From Pteria penguin (taxonomy: Eukaryota > Mollusca > Bivalvia > Pterioida > Pteriidae): a stretch of DNA of 64,000 nucleotides. Under the pieces are notes generated by a model. The model ran no database searches. It was not told where the DNA came from and saw nothing but the letters and a program-made list of their open reading frames with translations. Each line of letters starts with the position of its first letter. Position 1 is the stretch's first letter. Below, one piece after another: positions 15,001 through 30,000 of this stretch. The stretch lies in the NCBI GenBank assembly GCA_035048485.1, contig CM068581.1, forward strand, positions 6,585,430 through 6,649,429. Reading direction: 5' to 3'. A program made the translations under genes and the position numbers.

Positions 15001-18000
15001 GACCCCGGACGGACTGACGCACGGACAGTACGACGCACGGACGGACAGCACCATAACATAATACGTCCCGTCTAATAAGGGGCGTATAAAAACCATTTTG
15101 AAATCAAAGTTGATATCCATTGTCAAAAAATTACAAAGTTCGGCCTGTGTGGTAAAAAAATGGGCCGCTTTGGTGTGGGCTGTTCTGGTGTGGACCGTTT
15201 TTTCTTCCGCCGTTTTGACTATAACTCTCTGGATTAATTGTTTCAGTACAATTTCACTTGCATTGAAAATCATGAACATTAAACCTACTCTGTTTAGCAG
15301 GATATTCTATTTATCTTTGAAGAGTATTAAACCTACTCTGTTTAGCAGGATATTCTATTTATCCTTAAAAAGTTCAACAGATCTACCATAGTAATTCAGC
15401 ATACCTTGATAGTAGCCGACGGTTCGAAGAGTAATGCAAGGAAAAAAATCAGTTATCGCCCTTTTTTTGTCAAAATGGAAAAATTTAGATGTTAGGAACA
15501 AATCAAAGAGAAAATCTAAAATGATATTTGGTTTATTTGTTATTTGTTTATTCATGAACTGCTGACATCAGAATAAACTACTTCTTGATTACAACTTTGT
15601 TGGAAATGATGTCGATCTGAGAATAATGTCAGACATGCTAATCAGCACAGGGAACAATATATGTACCCATTTTCTTCCTGCCAAGCGATAAGGCAATGAG
15701 CAATACACAGCACCATACAAATGTTTATGTATGACGCTTGAATTAGAAACATGCTTCAATCTGCAAAAATAGACATAGGGAAACCCCTCACATACACATG
15801 TACACAAATATTAGACCAGTTGGCAATGACATGCCTGTCTAGATCTTGAAATATCTAGACAGTGACCATAACGAGACTGACTGAGGGTCAAGTGACATGT
15901 TATCGGTTATTTTTATATCACTGGATTTCGTTTTGTTTCATTCAATTGTCAAATATTGACAATTAACTACATCCTTGATGCCAGGGACATATTTATCTAA
16001 ATTTAGATATATACTTCCCTGTCGACACTAAACATCACATGCCTCTCATAAATTACATTAAATACTGTATAATAATGTTGTGTATGCTACTGCAGACGAA
16101 TTACATCTACATGCAGTGTGTACTGCTTGTTATATGCCCATACAGTCTGTGCTATAATTAACACTTAGTCTACCTGGAGTAGAAGACGTCTCTCCAGAAT
16201 GGTGGTGGTCACCTGTCTCTTCGCCCAGCGATATCAAGCAAGAGCAGGTAACTTCAGTCTACACGAATATACACATGTATATCTCTATTTGCAATGTTAC
16301 ATATAATTAATGATCCAATAAAGATTCAATACGTTCTGAATATTATAATGCTAGAAATTACATCAGAGATTATGTTTCGAAGTGCAAGAACACAATGAGT
16401 GAGAAAGAGGGTTTTAAAACATAGAATTAGACTGCCCCGTTTTGAGAATCGTGCTCGGCGGCTATAGCCTTGGCTTATGCCTTCGGCATTAAGCCCAGCT
16501 AAAAAGGATACTGTGCTAGTCCTAGTTCTATGGAAGTCATTAAGCCATTAAACAACTGTTGATCTAGACAGAGGAACTTTTCTGGATGCACTTCAGCCAG
16601 GAACGCTATCAACTTGAAGTATTGAGAACACAATGTGGGGAACTAAAAATATATCAAACAGTACAAAAATAAGATATACATGTATTAACTAGCAAAACAA
16701 AGTAATGCATTAACATTCTACAGAATAAAACTTATAAGGATAAAATGTGCTGTACATTATGCCTACTAGTTAAAAATACATCAATGTCAATGGATTCTAT
16801 CATTAATGTATTGTAATTAGTGATGACAGTAGCGATATAAAACATGAAATCACAATAAAAAACACTGACCTTCAGTAGGTTAGCATCCATAATTGGAATG
16901 ATGGTATGAAGACCATATAGTACAACATCGGCTGCCGAGATATGCTCTCCACTTTGTGGTTCTCCCTCTTCTGTAAGCATGTGCAGGAACAAAGAATTCA
17001 GATTTTTCTATCGTTTATGGAATGATGTTTAATCAATGAAAACAAATGATGTTTAGTATATGTTATGAAAGGGATTGCCAATAAAAAAAAATCTGAATTA
17101 TTACTTCCACTACTTTTAGATAATGCATTACTTTAAGCAGAGATTACACCTAATACAAGTCACTGCACTCTGGTACAGTATACAAGTCACTGAACTCTGG
17201 TACAGTATACCTGGGTCACTGAACTCTCGTACAGTATACAAGTCACTGAACTCTGGTACAGTATACAAGTCACTTAACTCTGGTACAGTATACAAGTCAC
17301 TTAACTCCAGTACAGTATACAAGTCACTTAACTTGGGTACAGTATACAAGTCACTTAACTCCGGTACAGTATACAAGTCACTTAACTTGGGTACAGTATA
17401 CAAGGCACTTAACTCCAGTACAGTATACCTGGGTCGCTGAAGTCTATGAAGTCTTTTGACAAGAGATTTGTCAGCAGTTCCATCACTAGCAATATATCGT
17501 TGTATCGATCTTCTTCCTCTTCTTCATCCACCTTACGTTTCCCTAAAAGTTAAATCACACATCATTACTTTATTACATCAAGGATATAACCATTTCAATC
17601 GAGTGTTTATACACATACTGTTACATCATATGACACATGATTCAATTTTCATAGCATTACAGTTCTTTCTCATTATAAAATAATGGACAAAGGGAGGAAG
17701 AGAAAACCATTCATACCAAGAAACACATAATGGGCAGAGAAGGGAAGAGAAAACCATTCATACCAAGGAACACATAATGGGCAGAGAAGGGAAGAGAAAA
17801 CTATTCATACCAAGAAACACATAATGGGCAGAGAAGGGAAGAGAAAACCATTCATACCAAGAACCACAAAATGGGCAGAGAAGAGAAGAGAAAACCATTC
17901 ATACCAAGAACCACATAATGGACAGAGAAGGGAAGAGAAAACCATTCATACCAAGAACCACAAAATGGGCGGAGAAGAGAAGAGAAAACCATTCATACCA

Positions 18001-21000
18001 AGAACCACATAATGGGCAGAGAAGGGAAGAGAAAACCATTCATACCAAGAACCACAAAATGGGCGGAGAAGGGAAGAGAAAACCATTCATACCAAGAACC
18101 ACAAAATGGACAAAGAAGAGGAGAGAAATCCATTCATACCAAGAACCACAAAATGGGCAGAGAAGAGAAGAGAAAACCATTCATACCAAGAACCACAAAA
18201 TGGGCACAGAAGAGAAAACCATTCATACCAAGAAACACATAATGGGCAGATAAGAGAAGAGAAAACCATTCATACCAAGAACCACATAACTGAACCAACA
18301 AAGATCCTGTTCAATGTCTGCATATAAAAATTTTCTGTAAGAATGAACGGCAAAATTTCATACACCCAGAGATCTTATTCACTTCCCCTATTAAAAGTTA
18401 TCTCTATGAATGAATGGTAGAACTTCGGACTTCCACGGATCCCATTCACTTCCACCTATTTACAATTATCCCTCGGAATGAATGGCAGAATATTATTCAT
18501 CCACAGATCCCTTTTACTTTCTCCCCATTAATAGTTATCCCTAGGAATGAAAGGTAGAACTTGGGACATTCAGAACATCCGACATCCAGAACTTTGGACA
18601 TCCAGAACTTCAAACATTAAGAACCTCATACCTCTGCAAGAAGTCCTCATTATAAGTTTATTTACAGTTTAATTAAAACAAAAGAGGTCCTGTTTATGAA
18701 TATGCTAATGCTAAATTGTGGTTACCTTTGTTATGCATGGAATACATCTTTACAGCAGACATAGATACTTCATACAACTTTTTTGATTTATCCTACAACA
18801 TGAAAATGAACATGATACAGTATCTAGTACCTAATACCAAAGAGAAACTTAAAATAATGTCCTACCTTACACACAAATTCTTTTGTTCATTAATTTACCC
18901 ATTAATCAAGCTATTACTCTGTAAGTATAATTATAATGAACCTATTACTGGTTATTCAAATATTTAAAAAAAATTCTGTCTCTTGGCAAAAAAGCTGTGT
19001 ATAATCAAAGAATTTAAGATACTTAGCAAATGTGTTAGGGTTGAGCAAAGACACATGAAAAGGTTCAATTTACACAGTAAGGAGTATTCATATCTTAATT
19101 TTAAAATAATCAGGTTAGTTGAAAGTCACTACACTTACATTAATTTATATCATAAAATTGAAATGGATAAATATCACCATTTTCTTGAAGTAAATTTACA
19201 ATATGTAAGCAAAGTACACATCCATGGATTGTTAAATTGCCTTATATGTAAAATCAAACATTATCTATTATTTTCATTCTGTATCTTTATCATACTTAGT
19301 GAGCCATGACATAGTGCTATCACAGAACAGCTCAACAATAATCAAAAATGTATGTATCACTTTTTTCAATAATCTGTTTACAAAGAATTACTGCACTTGT
19401 GCTAATTGCTTAAAAGAAGAAAGACAATGACTGTGTAATCAAAGGCATTTAATACTTACTTCTCCTAGGTAACAAAGTTGCTTTTGAATAACTTCAGAAT
19501 ACAGTTCAAGACAAAGAGGCACAACATCTTCACATTGATGGTATACATCTGAATAGATGGACATAAAGCACTGATTCATATTGAAGGCTAAATATCAATA
19601 CCAAGGGAAATGTTCTTGGATTTATTTTCCAAATAGCTAACCAATGGATAAGTGACCACACAAAATTCACTTACCCAGAAGAAATACATTGTATTCACTT
19701 ACAACAAAGATTTTCTCAACTTTAAAAAAAAGAATTGTATAGCTTATACTTGAACTCGATGTAGCTGTTTCCATCTCATGCATGAAATATATCTACTGTC
19801 ATTCTCTGGATCGATGATTGATTTTAGAAATATTTCAAGCAAAGAGAAGTTTTGCTCTTACCAGAATATCAAGTTAAATGACTTATATTATAACTTGTTT
19901 AAATTTCATAATTACAGAAACATTATTTGATAAACTCTACTGTGGACCTCCCTTGAGTATTTTTTTTACATTCAGCATTATCATGAATTTGTTATTCCAT
20001 ATCTAAGCTTATTTACAGTTTTAACACTGAAATATGTTCTTGGCAATACTAAACTACTCACGAGATAATCCTATACCCTCAGTTCTGAGAAAAAATATGC
20101 AAATAGTTGGAATTAACAAAAGAGAGAGAAAAATTCAGAATTAGAACTGGGAAAGCTTCAAATCTGGACGATTTTTGTCCAATCCTATGGCTTTGGGTAA
20201 CGATGGAAATGTCTTGCCATCAGAAATCACAAGTCATACAGAATAAGAAAGGTGTTGCTGTTATGGTTTAAAAGTAATAACTAATATAAAAGAGATGACA
20301 TCTGCAAATACATCAGAATCTAAAGATTTAGATCAAGTATACATATATGAATGGGTTGGGTGTTCATTACAAACAGTATAATGCCGTATGCATGGGTATG
20401 ATTTCAAACTTCAACAAATACATGAATGGGTAGGGTGCTAAAGGACTCCAGCTGCATGTCTTTACCTTAAATCATATACAATTATCCATCCATTCCCATC
20501 CCCCTGAAGCAAAAGTTCATGAAGAAGATTCAATTTGGAAATGCCAAGGGGGGAAAGTTTACTACTGGAAAAGTTTACTACACAGAAATGCTTCTTTAGG
20601 AGGAAGGAGGAAAGTTTTCTAAATAGAAAATAAATGATGTTGCAAGGGGGAGGGGGGGGGGGGGTTAACATGGGGTTCCATAAAAGTTTGTTTTACAAAT
20701 ATAATCTTTCTATTTAACAACACCTTGTTGGCAGGAATTTCGATTGCACAGTCAAGTCAGAGATTCAAAACATTGATTGTGGCCTCTGTAATTCAATCAT
20801 TCATTTAAGTGATACATATCCAAAAAGATACAAATACAATGTTGTAAGAAACCTACCTAACAATTTGACTGTTTCCTGTAACAGGGGCATCAAGAAATGG
20901 TATAACCTGTACAGATTATCCATACGAGTTGCTGTGGCCACTCCGCACAGTGACTCCAGTAAACTGATTATCAGCTCTTTAATGTCTGCATTCTGACAAG

Positions 21001-24000
21001 TGCGAGGGAAGTCTTCCATACACACTACCTCATAGAATCTATCATGCAGTGACTTTAGTACCTGTAACAGACCAATTCTTGATCATATACGATGCACACA
21101 AACTGTACACTGTTACACCTGTAAACACACCTACACTAGCCCGTTAAGCATTTAGAAATTGCAGTGCCAACATACAGTGACGTAGCTTAGTCCACTTTGG
21201 TTACTACATATCATGGCTTTGACTTAACATACAGTGACGTAGCTTAGTCCACTTTGGTTACTACATATCATGGCTTTGAATTAACATACAGTGATGTAGC
21301 TTAGTCCACTTTGGTTACTACATATCATGGCTTTGACTTAACATACAGTGATGTAGCTTAGTCCACTTTGGTTACTACATATCATGGCTTTGACATAACA
21401 TACAGTGACGTAGCTTAGTCCACTTTGGTTACTACATATCATGGCTTTGACATAACATACAGTGACGTAGCTTAGTCCACTTTGGTTACTACATATCATG
21501 GCTTTGACATAACATACAGTGACGTAGCTTAGTCCACTTTGGTTACTACATATCATGGCTTTGACTTAACATACAGTGACGTAGCTTAGTCCACTTTGGT
21601 TACTACATATCATGGCTTTGACTTAACATACAGTGACGTAGCTTAGTCCACTTTGGTTACTACATATCATGGCTTTGACATAACATACAGTGACGTAGCT
21701 TAGTCCACTTTGGTTACTACATATCATGGCTTTGACTTAACATACAGTCACGTAGCTTAGTCCACTTTGGTTACTACATATCATGGCTTTGACTTAACAT
21801 ACAGTGTCGTAGCTTAGTCCACTTTGGTTACTACATATCATGGCTTTGACATAACATACAGTGACGTAGCTTAGTCCACTTTGGCTACTACATATCATGG
21901 CTTTGACATAACATACAGTGACGCAGCTTAGTCCACTTTGGTTACTACATATCATGGCTTTGACATAACATACAGTGACGTAGCTTAGTCCACTTTGGTT
22001 ACTACATATCATGGCTTTGACATAACATACAGTGACGTAGCTTAGTCCACTTTGGTTACTACATATCATGGCTTTGACATAACATACAGTGACGTAGCTT
22101 AGTCCACTTTGGTTACTACATATCATGGCTTTGACTTAACATACAGTGACGTAGCTTAGTCCACTTTGGTTACTACATATCATGGCTTTGACTTAACATA
22201 CAGTGACGTAGCTTAGTCCACTTTGGTTACTACATATCATGGCTTTGACTTAACATACAGTGACGTAGCTTAGTCCACTTTGGTTACTACATATCATGGC
22301 TTTGACATAACATACAGTGACGTAGCTAGTCCACTTTGGTTACTACATATCATGGCTTTGACTTAACATACAGTGACGTAGCTTAGTCCACTTTGGTTAC
22401 TACATATCATGGCTTTGACTTAACATACAGTGACGTAGCTAGTCCACTTTGGTTACTACATATCATGGCTTTGACATAACATACAGTGACGTAGCTTAGT
22501 CCACTTTGGTTACTACATATCATGGTTTTGACATAACATACAGTGACGTAGCTTAGTCCACTTTGGTTACTACATATCATGGCTTTGACATAACATACAG
22601 TGACGTAGCTTAGTCCACTTTGGTTACTACATATCATGGCTTTGACTTAACATACAGTGTCGTAGCTTAGTCCACTTTGGTTACTACATATCATGGCTTT
22701 GACTTAACATACAGTGACGTAGCTTAGTCCACTTTGGTTACTACATATCATGGCTTTGACATAACATACAGTGACGTAGCTTAGTCCACTTTGGTTACTA
22801 CATATCATGGCTTTGACATAACATACAGTGACGTAGCTTAGTCCACTTTGGTTACTACATATCATGGCTTTGACTTAACATACAGTGACGTAGCTAGTCC
22901 ACTTTGGTTACTACATATCATGGCTTTGACATAACATACAGTGACATAGCTAGTCCACTTTGGTTACTACATATCATGGCTTTGACTTAACATACAGTGA
23001 CGTAGCTTAGTCCACTTTGGTTACTACATATCATGGCTTTGACTTAACATACAGTGACGTAGCTTAGTCCACTTTGGTTACTACATATCATGGCTTTGAC
23101 TTAACATACAGTGACGTAGCTAGTCCACTTTGGTTACTACATATCATGGCTTTGACATAACATACAGTGACGTAGCTAGTCCACTTTGGTTACTACATAT
23201 CATGGCTTTGACTTAACATACAGTGACGTAGCTTAGTCCACTTTGGTTACTACATATCATGGCTTTGACTTAACATACAGTGACGTAGCTTAGTCCACTT
23301 TGGTTACTACATATCATGGCTTTGACTTAACATACAGTGACGTAGCTCAGTCCACTTTGGTTACTACATATCATGGCTTTGACATAACATACAGTGACGT
23401 AGCTTAGTCCACTTTGGTTACTACATATCATGGCTTTGACATAACATACAGTGACGTAGCTAGTCCACTTTGGTTACTACATATCATGGCTTTGACTTAA
23501 CATACAGTGACGTAGCTTAGTCCACTTTGGTTACTACATATCATGGCTTTGACTTAACATACAGTGTCGTAGCTAGTCCACTTTGGTTACTACATATCAT
23601 GGCTTTGACATAACATACAGTGACGTAGCTTAGTCCACTTTGGTTACTACATATCATGGCTTTGACTTAACATACAGTGACGTAGCTTAGTCCACTTTGG
23701 TTACTACATATCATGGCTTAGACTTAACATACAGTGACGTAGCTTAGTCCACTTTGGTTACTACATATCATGGCTTTGACATAACATACAGTGACGTAGC
23801 TTAGTCCACTTTGGTTACTACATATCATGGCTTTGACATAACATACAGTGACGTAGCTTAGTCCACTTTGGTTACTACATATCATGGCTTTAACATACAG
23901 TAATCCGGAGTATTATTCTGACAGTTTCAGTACAATACATTCAGGAGCAATAAACAATACACATGTTCTAGTAATTTTCAAGTAAATGTTTACAATACAA

Positions 24001-27000
24001 TGTAAGAAAGCAATCAACATATATTCATAAAAGAAGACAATTAAAGGCTTATTTGAGAGAATATTTAAACATAACAGGAAGAGAATTGATCAGAATTTAA
24101 AATAATGGTGTCTTTCTCAATAAAATTTGTCTGTCAATCTCAACTGAAGAAAATCCACTCAGATAAGTGTTTTATGTCTGATTTTCTGACCGTTTGACCA
24201 AAGAAAGTTTCACCAGTGTAATTTAATCATGCTCTCAATGGTATTTCAATGGGTAACACATCGAATTTCAAATGTAAAGTGTGTGAGCTATCATAAAGTG
24301 TTTGATCAATAATACTGTTACTGGAAAGAATTTTCTAAATTATGCTTTCTAACAGATGACATCTGCACCGAGGGAATATCTGAATGCTGAAATAGATCTT
24401 TCCACGTTAACTGCAGGTCCTATTTTTTGAGTAGCAAATAATTATGTTTCCTGTAAAATTTTTGACGTAATAATACAAAATTGAATTGGCTTGTGATAGT
24501 TTTCGGGTACAGTGATGCCTTTATCCCTCAAAACATGAGTCCCATAATTATCATGAAAGGGTCTATAACAGTAGTCTACACATTTTACTCGGAAATCTTT
24601 AAAAGAAAGACAACAACACAGGAAGGAAACTCAGACTAAAGAAAGACAACAACACAGGAAGGAAACTCAGACTAAAGAAAGACAACAACACAGGAAGGAA
24701 ACTCAGCCTAAAGAAAAATAACAACATAGGAAGGAAACTCAGACTAAAGTAAAAATGATAAAAAAAACAAACATCTAGTAACAACTGAAAAATATTGATA
24801 AATTAGCTGAGGAGAAATAATTTTATCTTAATGGAGTAATATTGTCATTTCATTTTCCTAGGACTGACAGTATTCATTCCGCAATGTATGGTACTTAACC
24901 ACACACAATCAAATGACCTTTGAAGGCCAAAAGTTTTGGTGTAGACTGAATAATGCAATGAGAATCTGGTTTTATTTTGAACTTCTTTGCTGCCAGTATC
25001 AATGAATAATAAGCCACTGATCATAGTATTTGCCACAATGTCAAGGCCTTGTAAGCTGTAATATGAACATAAACGGTGATTATGAGCAATATCGATAAAG
25101 CATCTGCACCTGTAAAATGTGTGTCTACTGTAGAATTTATCACAATACATTCCAAGGAAAGACAATTCACATGGATGTTCTTTACTTTTAATTTTTTATC
25201 TGTATGTATTATAACTAACTCAGTTGACAATAAGCTTACATAATGCCAGTACTGCTCCCTGCGGGCCTCCTCTACACCAGCACCTCCTAGTACCAGAGCT
25301 TTCAACAAATATCGTCGAGGCTTTGAAGAAAGTGCATCAAGTGGAGGTTGGAAATTTGATTCTTGTTTAGCTAGAGTCCAGAATATATCACTCTTTGTAA
25401 CAAATACTGCTCTAAAATTCAAATAGACATATTGTGAAGATGTGTATCTCATCTAACAGTAAACTGTCAGTATGTAAACGTAATTATTAAGACAATCGAC
25501 CAAGATTCTCAATTCTACTCATATTTCTGAACATTTCAAAGTCCACACTACATGTGATTATCATACGAAAAGCTATTATTTACAATGGGTTCCACTCAAT
25601 CCAATACCGAGTAATCTATTAATTTGTTCTATCCAATATAATGCTCAAACAAAAAAAATTTCATATGTATGTATATAGCAACTTGTCCGTTTTATCTTAT
25701 AATAGAAGTCAGAACTCTATTTTACTTGATAACTGCATTTTCACCTATAAAATATGTCATCCATTCTTAGGTCTAAGTGTCCTATGCCCAGATAATGCAT
25801 TAAAAACCACCATGTAACATCAATAGGCAACTCACACCTATTGCAACACTGCATGATATCCACACTTCTGTTGCCATATGACAACTTCTGGTGTATAAAA
25901 CAAGCAAACTCTCTGAAAAAGCTGGTAAATGGATGGCTAAAACGCCATGCAAATATCAGCACATTCCTGCTATGTTTCTACATGACAATCCTCGACTCTA
26001 ATTTTTTATCCTAAGATAAAACAGTAAAACCAATGTTAATTAAGAAACAAATTTCACTTATGGTAATATCATTTGAAAATTTGATTATACTGTCATTTGA
26101 TAACTTTTCATTTTACTGATCAAAAGTGATCACATGACAACCGGTTGTCATGTGATCACTTTTGATCAGTAAAATGAAAAGTTATCAAATGACAATACTA
26201 AGGAACATCTTAAAGTCTTATAATATTGCTTAGTTGTCAAATCTTATTTCTTTCCTAAAAGTTTTAATAAACATGCAGTTATGTGTAAAGATAATGGTGC
26301 TGCCACATTTTATCTCAGTGTTTAGAGCAATGAGAGTACTGATCAAGGAGGAAAAACTAAATGTCTTAAGCAATGTTTCTGTCAATGCATTTACATAGCA
26401 AGAAGCCCCGCTTGTATTTTAAGATGTAACTTTAGTGATCTGCAAAACAGAAAAGCCTTTTCCTTGCACATGTGCCTTAATGTGAACAATATGACAGATT
26501 TGTAATAGTTAAATGATCAATTGATTGATTATCTTTTTGTGTCACTCCACGATTATTTTATGTATATGGTGACAGCATCTGCATCTGCCTCATACATTGC
26601 AAAGAAATTTATACCTTTGCAACAGACCCACCCACAGCAATGAAGGATCTTTTACATGCCACACTTACTGTAACCTCGGTTTCTACTGTTTCATCTGAAA
26701 GACAGAACACCAGTGTGCCTACAGCAGGAATTGAACACAGGACCTCTCAATCACAAACAAACCACCTAATCCACTGAGCCACACTAGCTTCAGATATGTA
26801 ATAGGACAAACGTGTATTGTATACCTACAGTATTGTATACCTACAGTAAACTACAACTCCTTCTAAAAATGCAAATATGTAATAGGAAAAACACATACTG
26901 AATACCTACAGTAAACTACAACTCCAACTCAAAATACACGTACTGAATACCTACAGTAAACTACAACTCCAACTCAAAATACACATACTGAATACCTACA

Positions 27001-30000
27001 GTAAACTACAACTCCAACTCAAAATACACGTACTGAATACCTACAGTAAACTACAACTCCTCAAAATACATGCACTTTAAAATTTCACAATTACTGTTTA
27101 TCTGATAATCTGTTTTATCTGATAATTTTTTCCGGCAAAATAATGTATTACATTAAATGGAATCCATAAAGGGAATCTACTTCTTTTGGTAAGATTATAT
27201 ACTCATTGCCATTAGTATTACAATTTTGAGAAAAGCTTGAAACTGTCAATTGTTTACGAACAAATAATAACAAAAGAAAGATGATAACAAAGTTAAAATA
27301 TTCCTCAGGAAACCTAAATTGCTTTTTCAACTCACTTGCTTCTCTGATCAACAAGAGAAACTAAAAGTTGAAGAGTATCTTCCATGAGTTTTTCTTCTGA
27401 ATTCCATACTGCCAAATTTGACACAATTCTGTTCAACAAGAATGTTATTATCCACTGTGCTGCTTCTGTATCTCTTCCAAATGTTGATAAGAGAGTTGGA
27501 CTTATCTGACAAATATAACAGATTTTTGACAAGGCAGTTGAATTATCTGACAAACAAAATAGATTGTTGATAAGACATTTGAGAACTTATCTGACAAAAA
27601 CAAGTTTACAGTCAGTGTTGCATGCAACAATTGTCCCCTGCCACAACCTGTACCTTTGAAGTGACTAATACATGTACTTTATTAGCAACATGAAACAGCT
27701 TTGTGAACTTGGTAACCCTTAGCATGATTTAATAAGAAATAACATTGAATTCTGTGAAGTTTATGTCAAGTTCTAGTAAAATTGACAGCAAAGATTTAGC
27801 ATCGTTTTATTCATATCTGGCATCAGTATCTATAGTCATCATCGTGATGAATCACTATTTTCAGTAATAAGTTTACAACAAAACTATGCTGATGTCTATT
27901 TTTAGTAACAGTGACCCTAAAAATTAACCTTTTGACCCTAAAATCTATCCCAACCTAGACTTATACATAAGCTAGCATTGTGTGAAGTTTAAAAGAAATC
28001 AATTATTCTTAACTCAAGTTATTATCTGGCAACCTAAATGCAGTGATAAATGTCTATTTCTGCATATATTTCTTTTCAACATGTTGTTCACATTAAACGC
28101 CAAGCCATCTTATAGAACATAAATCTCCAAAACTATATGTCATGTACTTCATTTTCCATCATTTTGAAATTTCTAAATCCCTACAAATGAAAAAGAAGAA
28201 ATTTTTCCAAATTCAATTTGCCATCATTATTTGTTTCACTTAACTTCTCTCCAAACCAGTAAATAGCATATAGTTTTACTTAACTTCTCTCCAAACCAGT
28301 GTATAGCATATAGTTTTACTTAATTTCTCTCCAAACCAGTAAATAGCATGTAGTTTTACTTAACTTCTCTCCAAACCAGTAAATAGTATATAGTTTTACT
28401 TAACTTCTCTCCAAACCAGTAAATCGTATATAGTTTTACCTATAGTAGCAATTTTTACTTATGAAGCAACTTAAAGAGTGTGTTATACAGTTGATTCTTG
28501 TTTATTTAAACACCAAAATTTTCAATTTCTTTTAAGTCAAATTCATTATAAAGTCCTGATTCCAATCCCTCCCTAACAGTCCTGATTCTAATTCCTTTAT
28601 ATAAATGTACATTTGTATCTCAAACTCCGCTTAACTCAAACTGTTTTACAAAGGCCTTCTTCCAGGCTGAGTTATCAAGAGTTGAGTGTATTATTTTAAA
28701 TACAGATACAAAATAAACAAGCTGTATTTGTGAAATATGTATGACCCTGGTGACAACTTTGTCATTATAAGCTGTTACACTAAAAATAAGTCAAACTCCA
28801 AGGTCAAGGTCAGAGGGACAAAATTTTGGTACTGACAGAAAGGTCTTGTCACAAGGAATACACATATGAAATATGAGAGCCCTATCATTTACCATTTAAA
28901 AGAAAACTCATTGTCAAAGTTCTTGAAATGTAGGTTAAAGGTCACAGTCAATGTAAGGAGGTCAAAATTTATTGTACCATAGAAAGGTCCTGTCATAAGG
29001 AATATGCATGTGAAATATGATAGCTCTATCTCTTACAGTTGAAAAGTTATGCACAGTGTTAAAGGATCTTGCAGCTGTTGGCACTTACAAACAGACAAAC
29101 AGATAAATAATAAAAATCCTGTGCACTTGTAAACGATATTTTCAAATGAGAAATACAGTTGTATTCTCATACATGAAATCTATCCCAATGAACTTGAGAT
29201 AAAAAGAGACAACTGAGAGCAATAATTCCGCTTCGTATCTGGATATATTTTTAACTTTCGACAGTAATGGTCATTTGGACACCTCTCTGTATGACTAACG
29301 TGACGATTTTAACTTCCAAATAACTAACTTCTCGTTTCTTTAGAGCAATATCCCGTCCTCAACTGCCTATGGAGTTTTTATATCTCAACTTATAAGGTAC
29401 GCAAGAGCCTGTTCTCTGTACGACGGTTTTATTCCAAGGGCCAAACGACTGGCCACTAAGTTGCTCATGCAGGGATATGTTAAAGAACTTATGAAATCGT
29501 CACTGAGAAGGTTCTATGGTCGCTATGGTGATCTTGTAGGAAAATATGATGTCCCTCTTTCTAGAATGATTGATAATATCCTGGAATGCGACTAAATGAC
29601 CTGTTCATTGAACACCAAATATGACTTTGTATACCAGTTTTCTACTTTCATATGTACAATTAGGAAACCATAACTCTTGATTTTGACATGTTTCTTGAGA
29701 ACTGCTGTGACGGGTGATGCATGCAGACAGGAGACGCTTACTCTCCCCTGGCACTTGGTCTCATCTCGGAATTTTTCAGCATTTCGGGGTTCGCAACAGT
29801 TCCTTTTTGAAACTTACATGATTTTGAATCTGTCCTTGGACTTTGAGAATGATTAACAGTTTGGTACTTCTTCGATATTGATTGCTTATAGTCAATCCAG
29901 TCAAAGAATTTTCTTGATATCTCAACAAATCAATTTTTTCTGGGAAAATATGATTACATACACATTACACTTGATTTCTAAAGAAAACTTTCTTAATTTT

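Larger units (their letters stand above)
12914..16511. other. XPO4 intron 22, old repeats
   Basis: It contains the paired repeat at 13025-13495, a CGTCCCGTC-ended repeat with internal duplication at about 14020-15090 (entered separately), and a 49-bp direct duplication at about 15276-15371. A short hairpin lies at about 16470-16495 (GGCTTATGCC / GGCATTAAGCC). No exon fits the XPO4 frame here. Confidence 0.6.

Noticed and set aside
15098..15391. 97-residue plus-strand open frame and the opposing 112-residue frame
   Set aside because: Both lie in a dispersed repeat plus a 49-bp duplication, are mutually antisense and show no known domain.
16160..16255. A candidate XPO4 exon 23 with a frame reading CLISLGEETG after an acceptor at 16251
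   Set aside because: Its phase does not fit exon 22. The segment at 12790-12913 matches exportin-4 far better (RLCLEIVTFLA ... NFLK) and has the right phase.
17824..18327. Overlapping Lys/Arg-rich open frames
   Set aside because: The 47-bp repeat shifts frame every unit and yields the same peptide in three frames.
21170..23900. CRISPR-like appearance of the regular repeats
   Set aside because: The units are directly tandem with no unique spacers, and the DNA is clearly eukaryotic.
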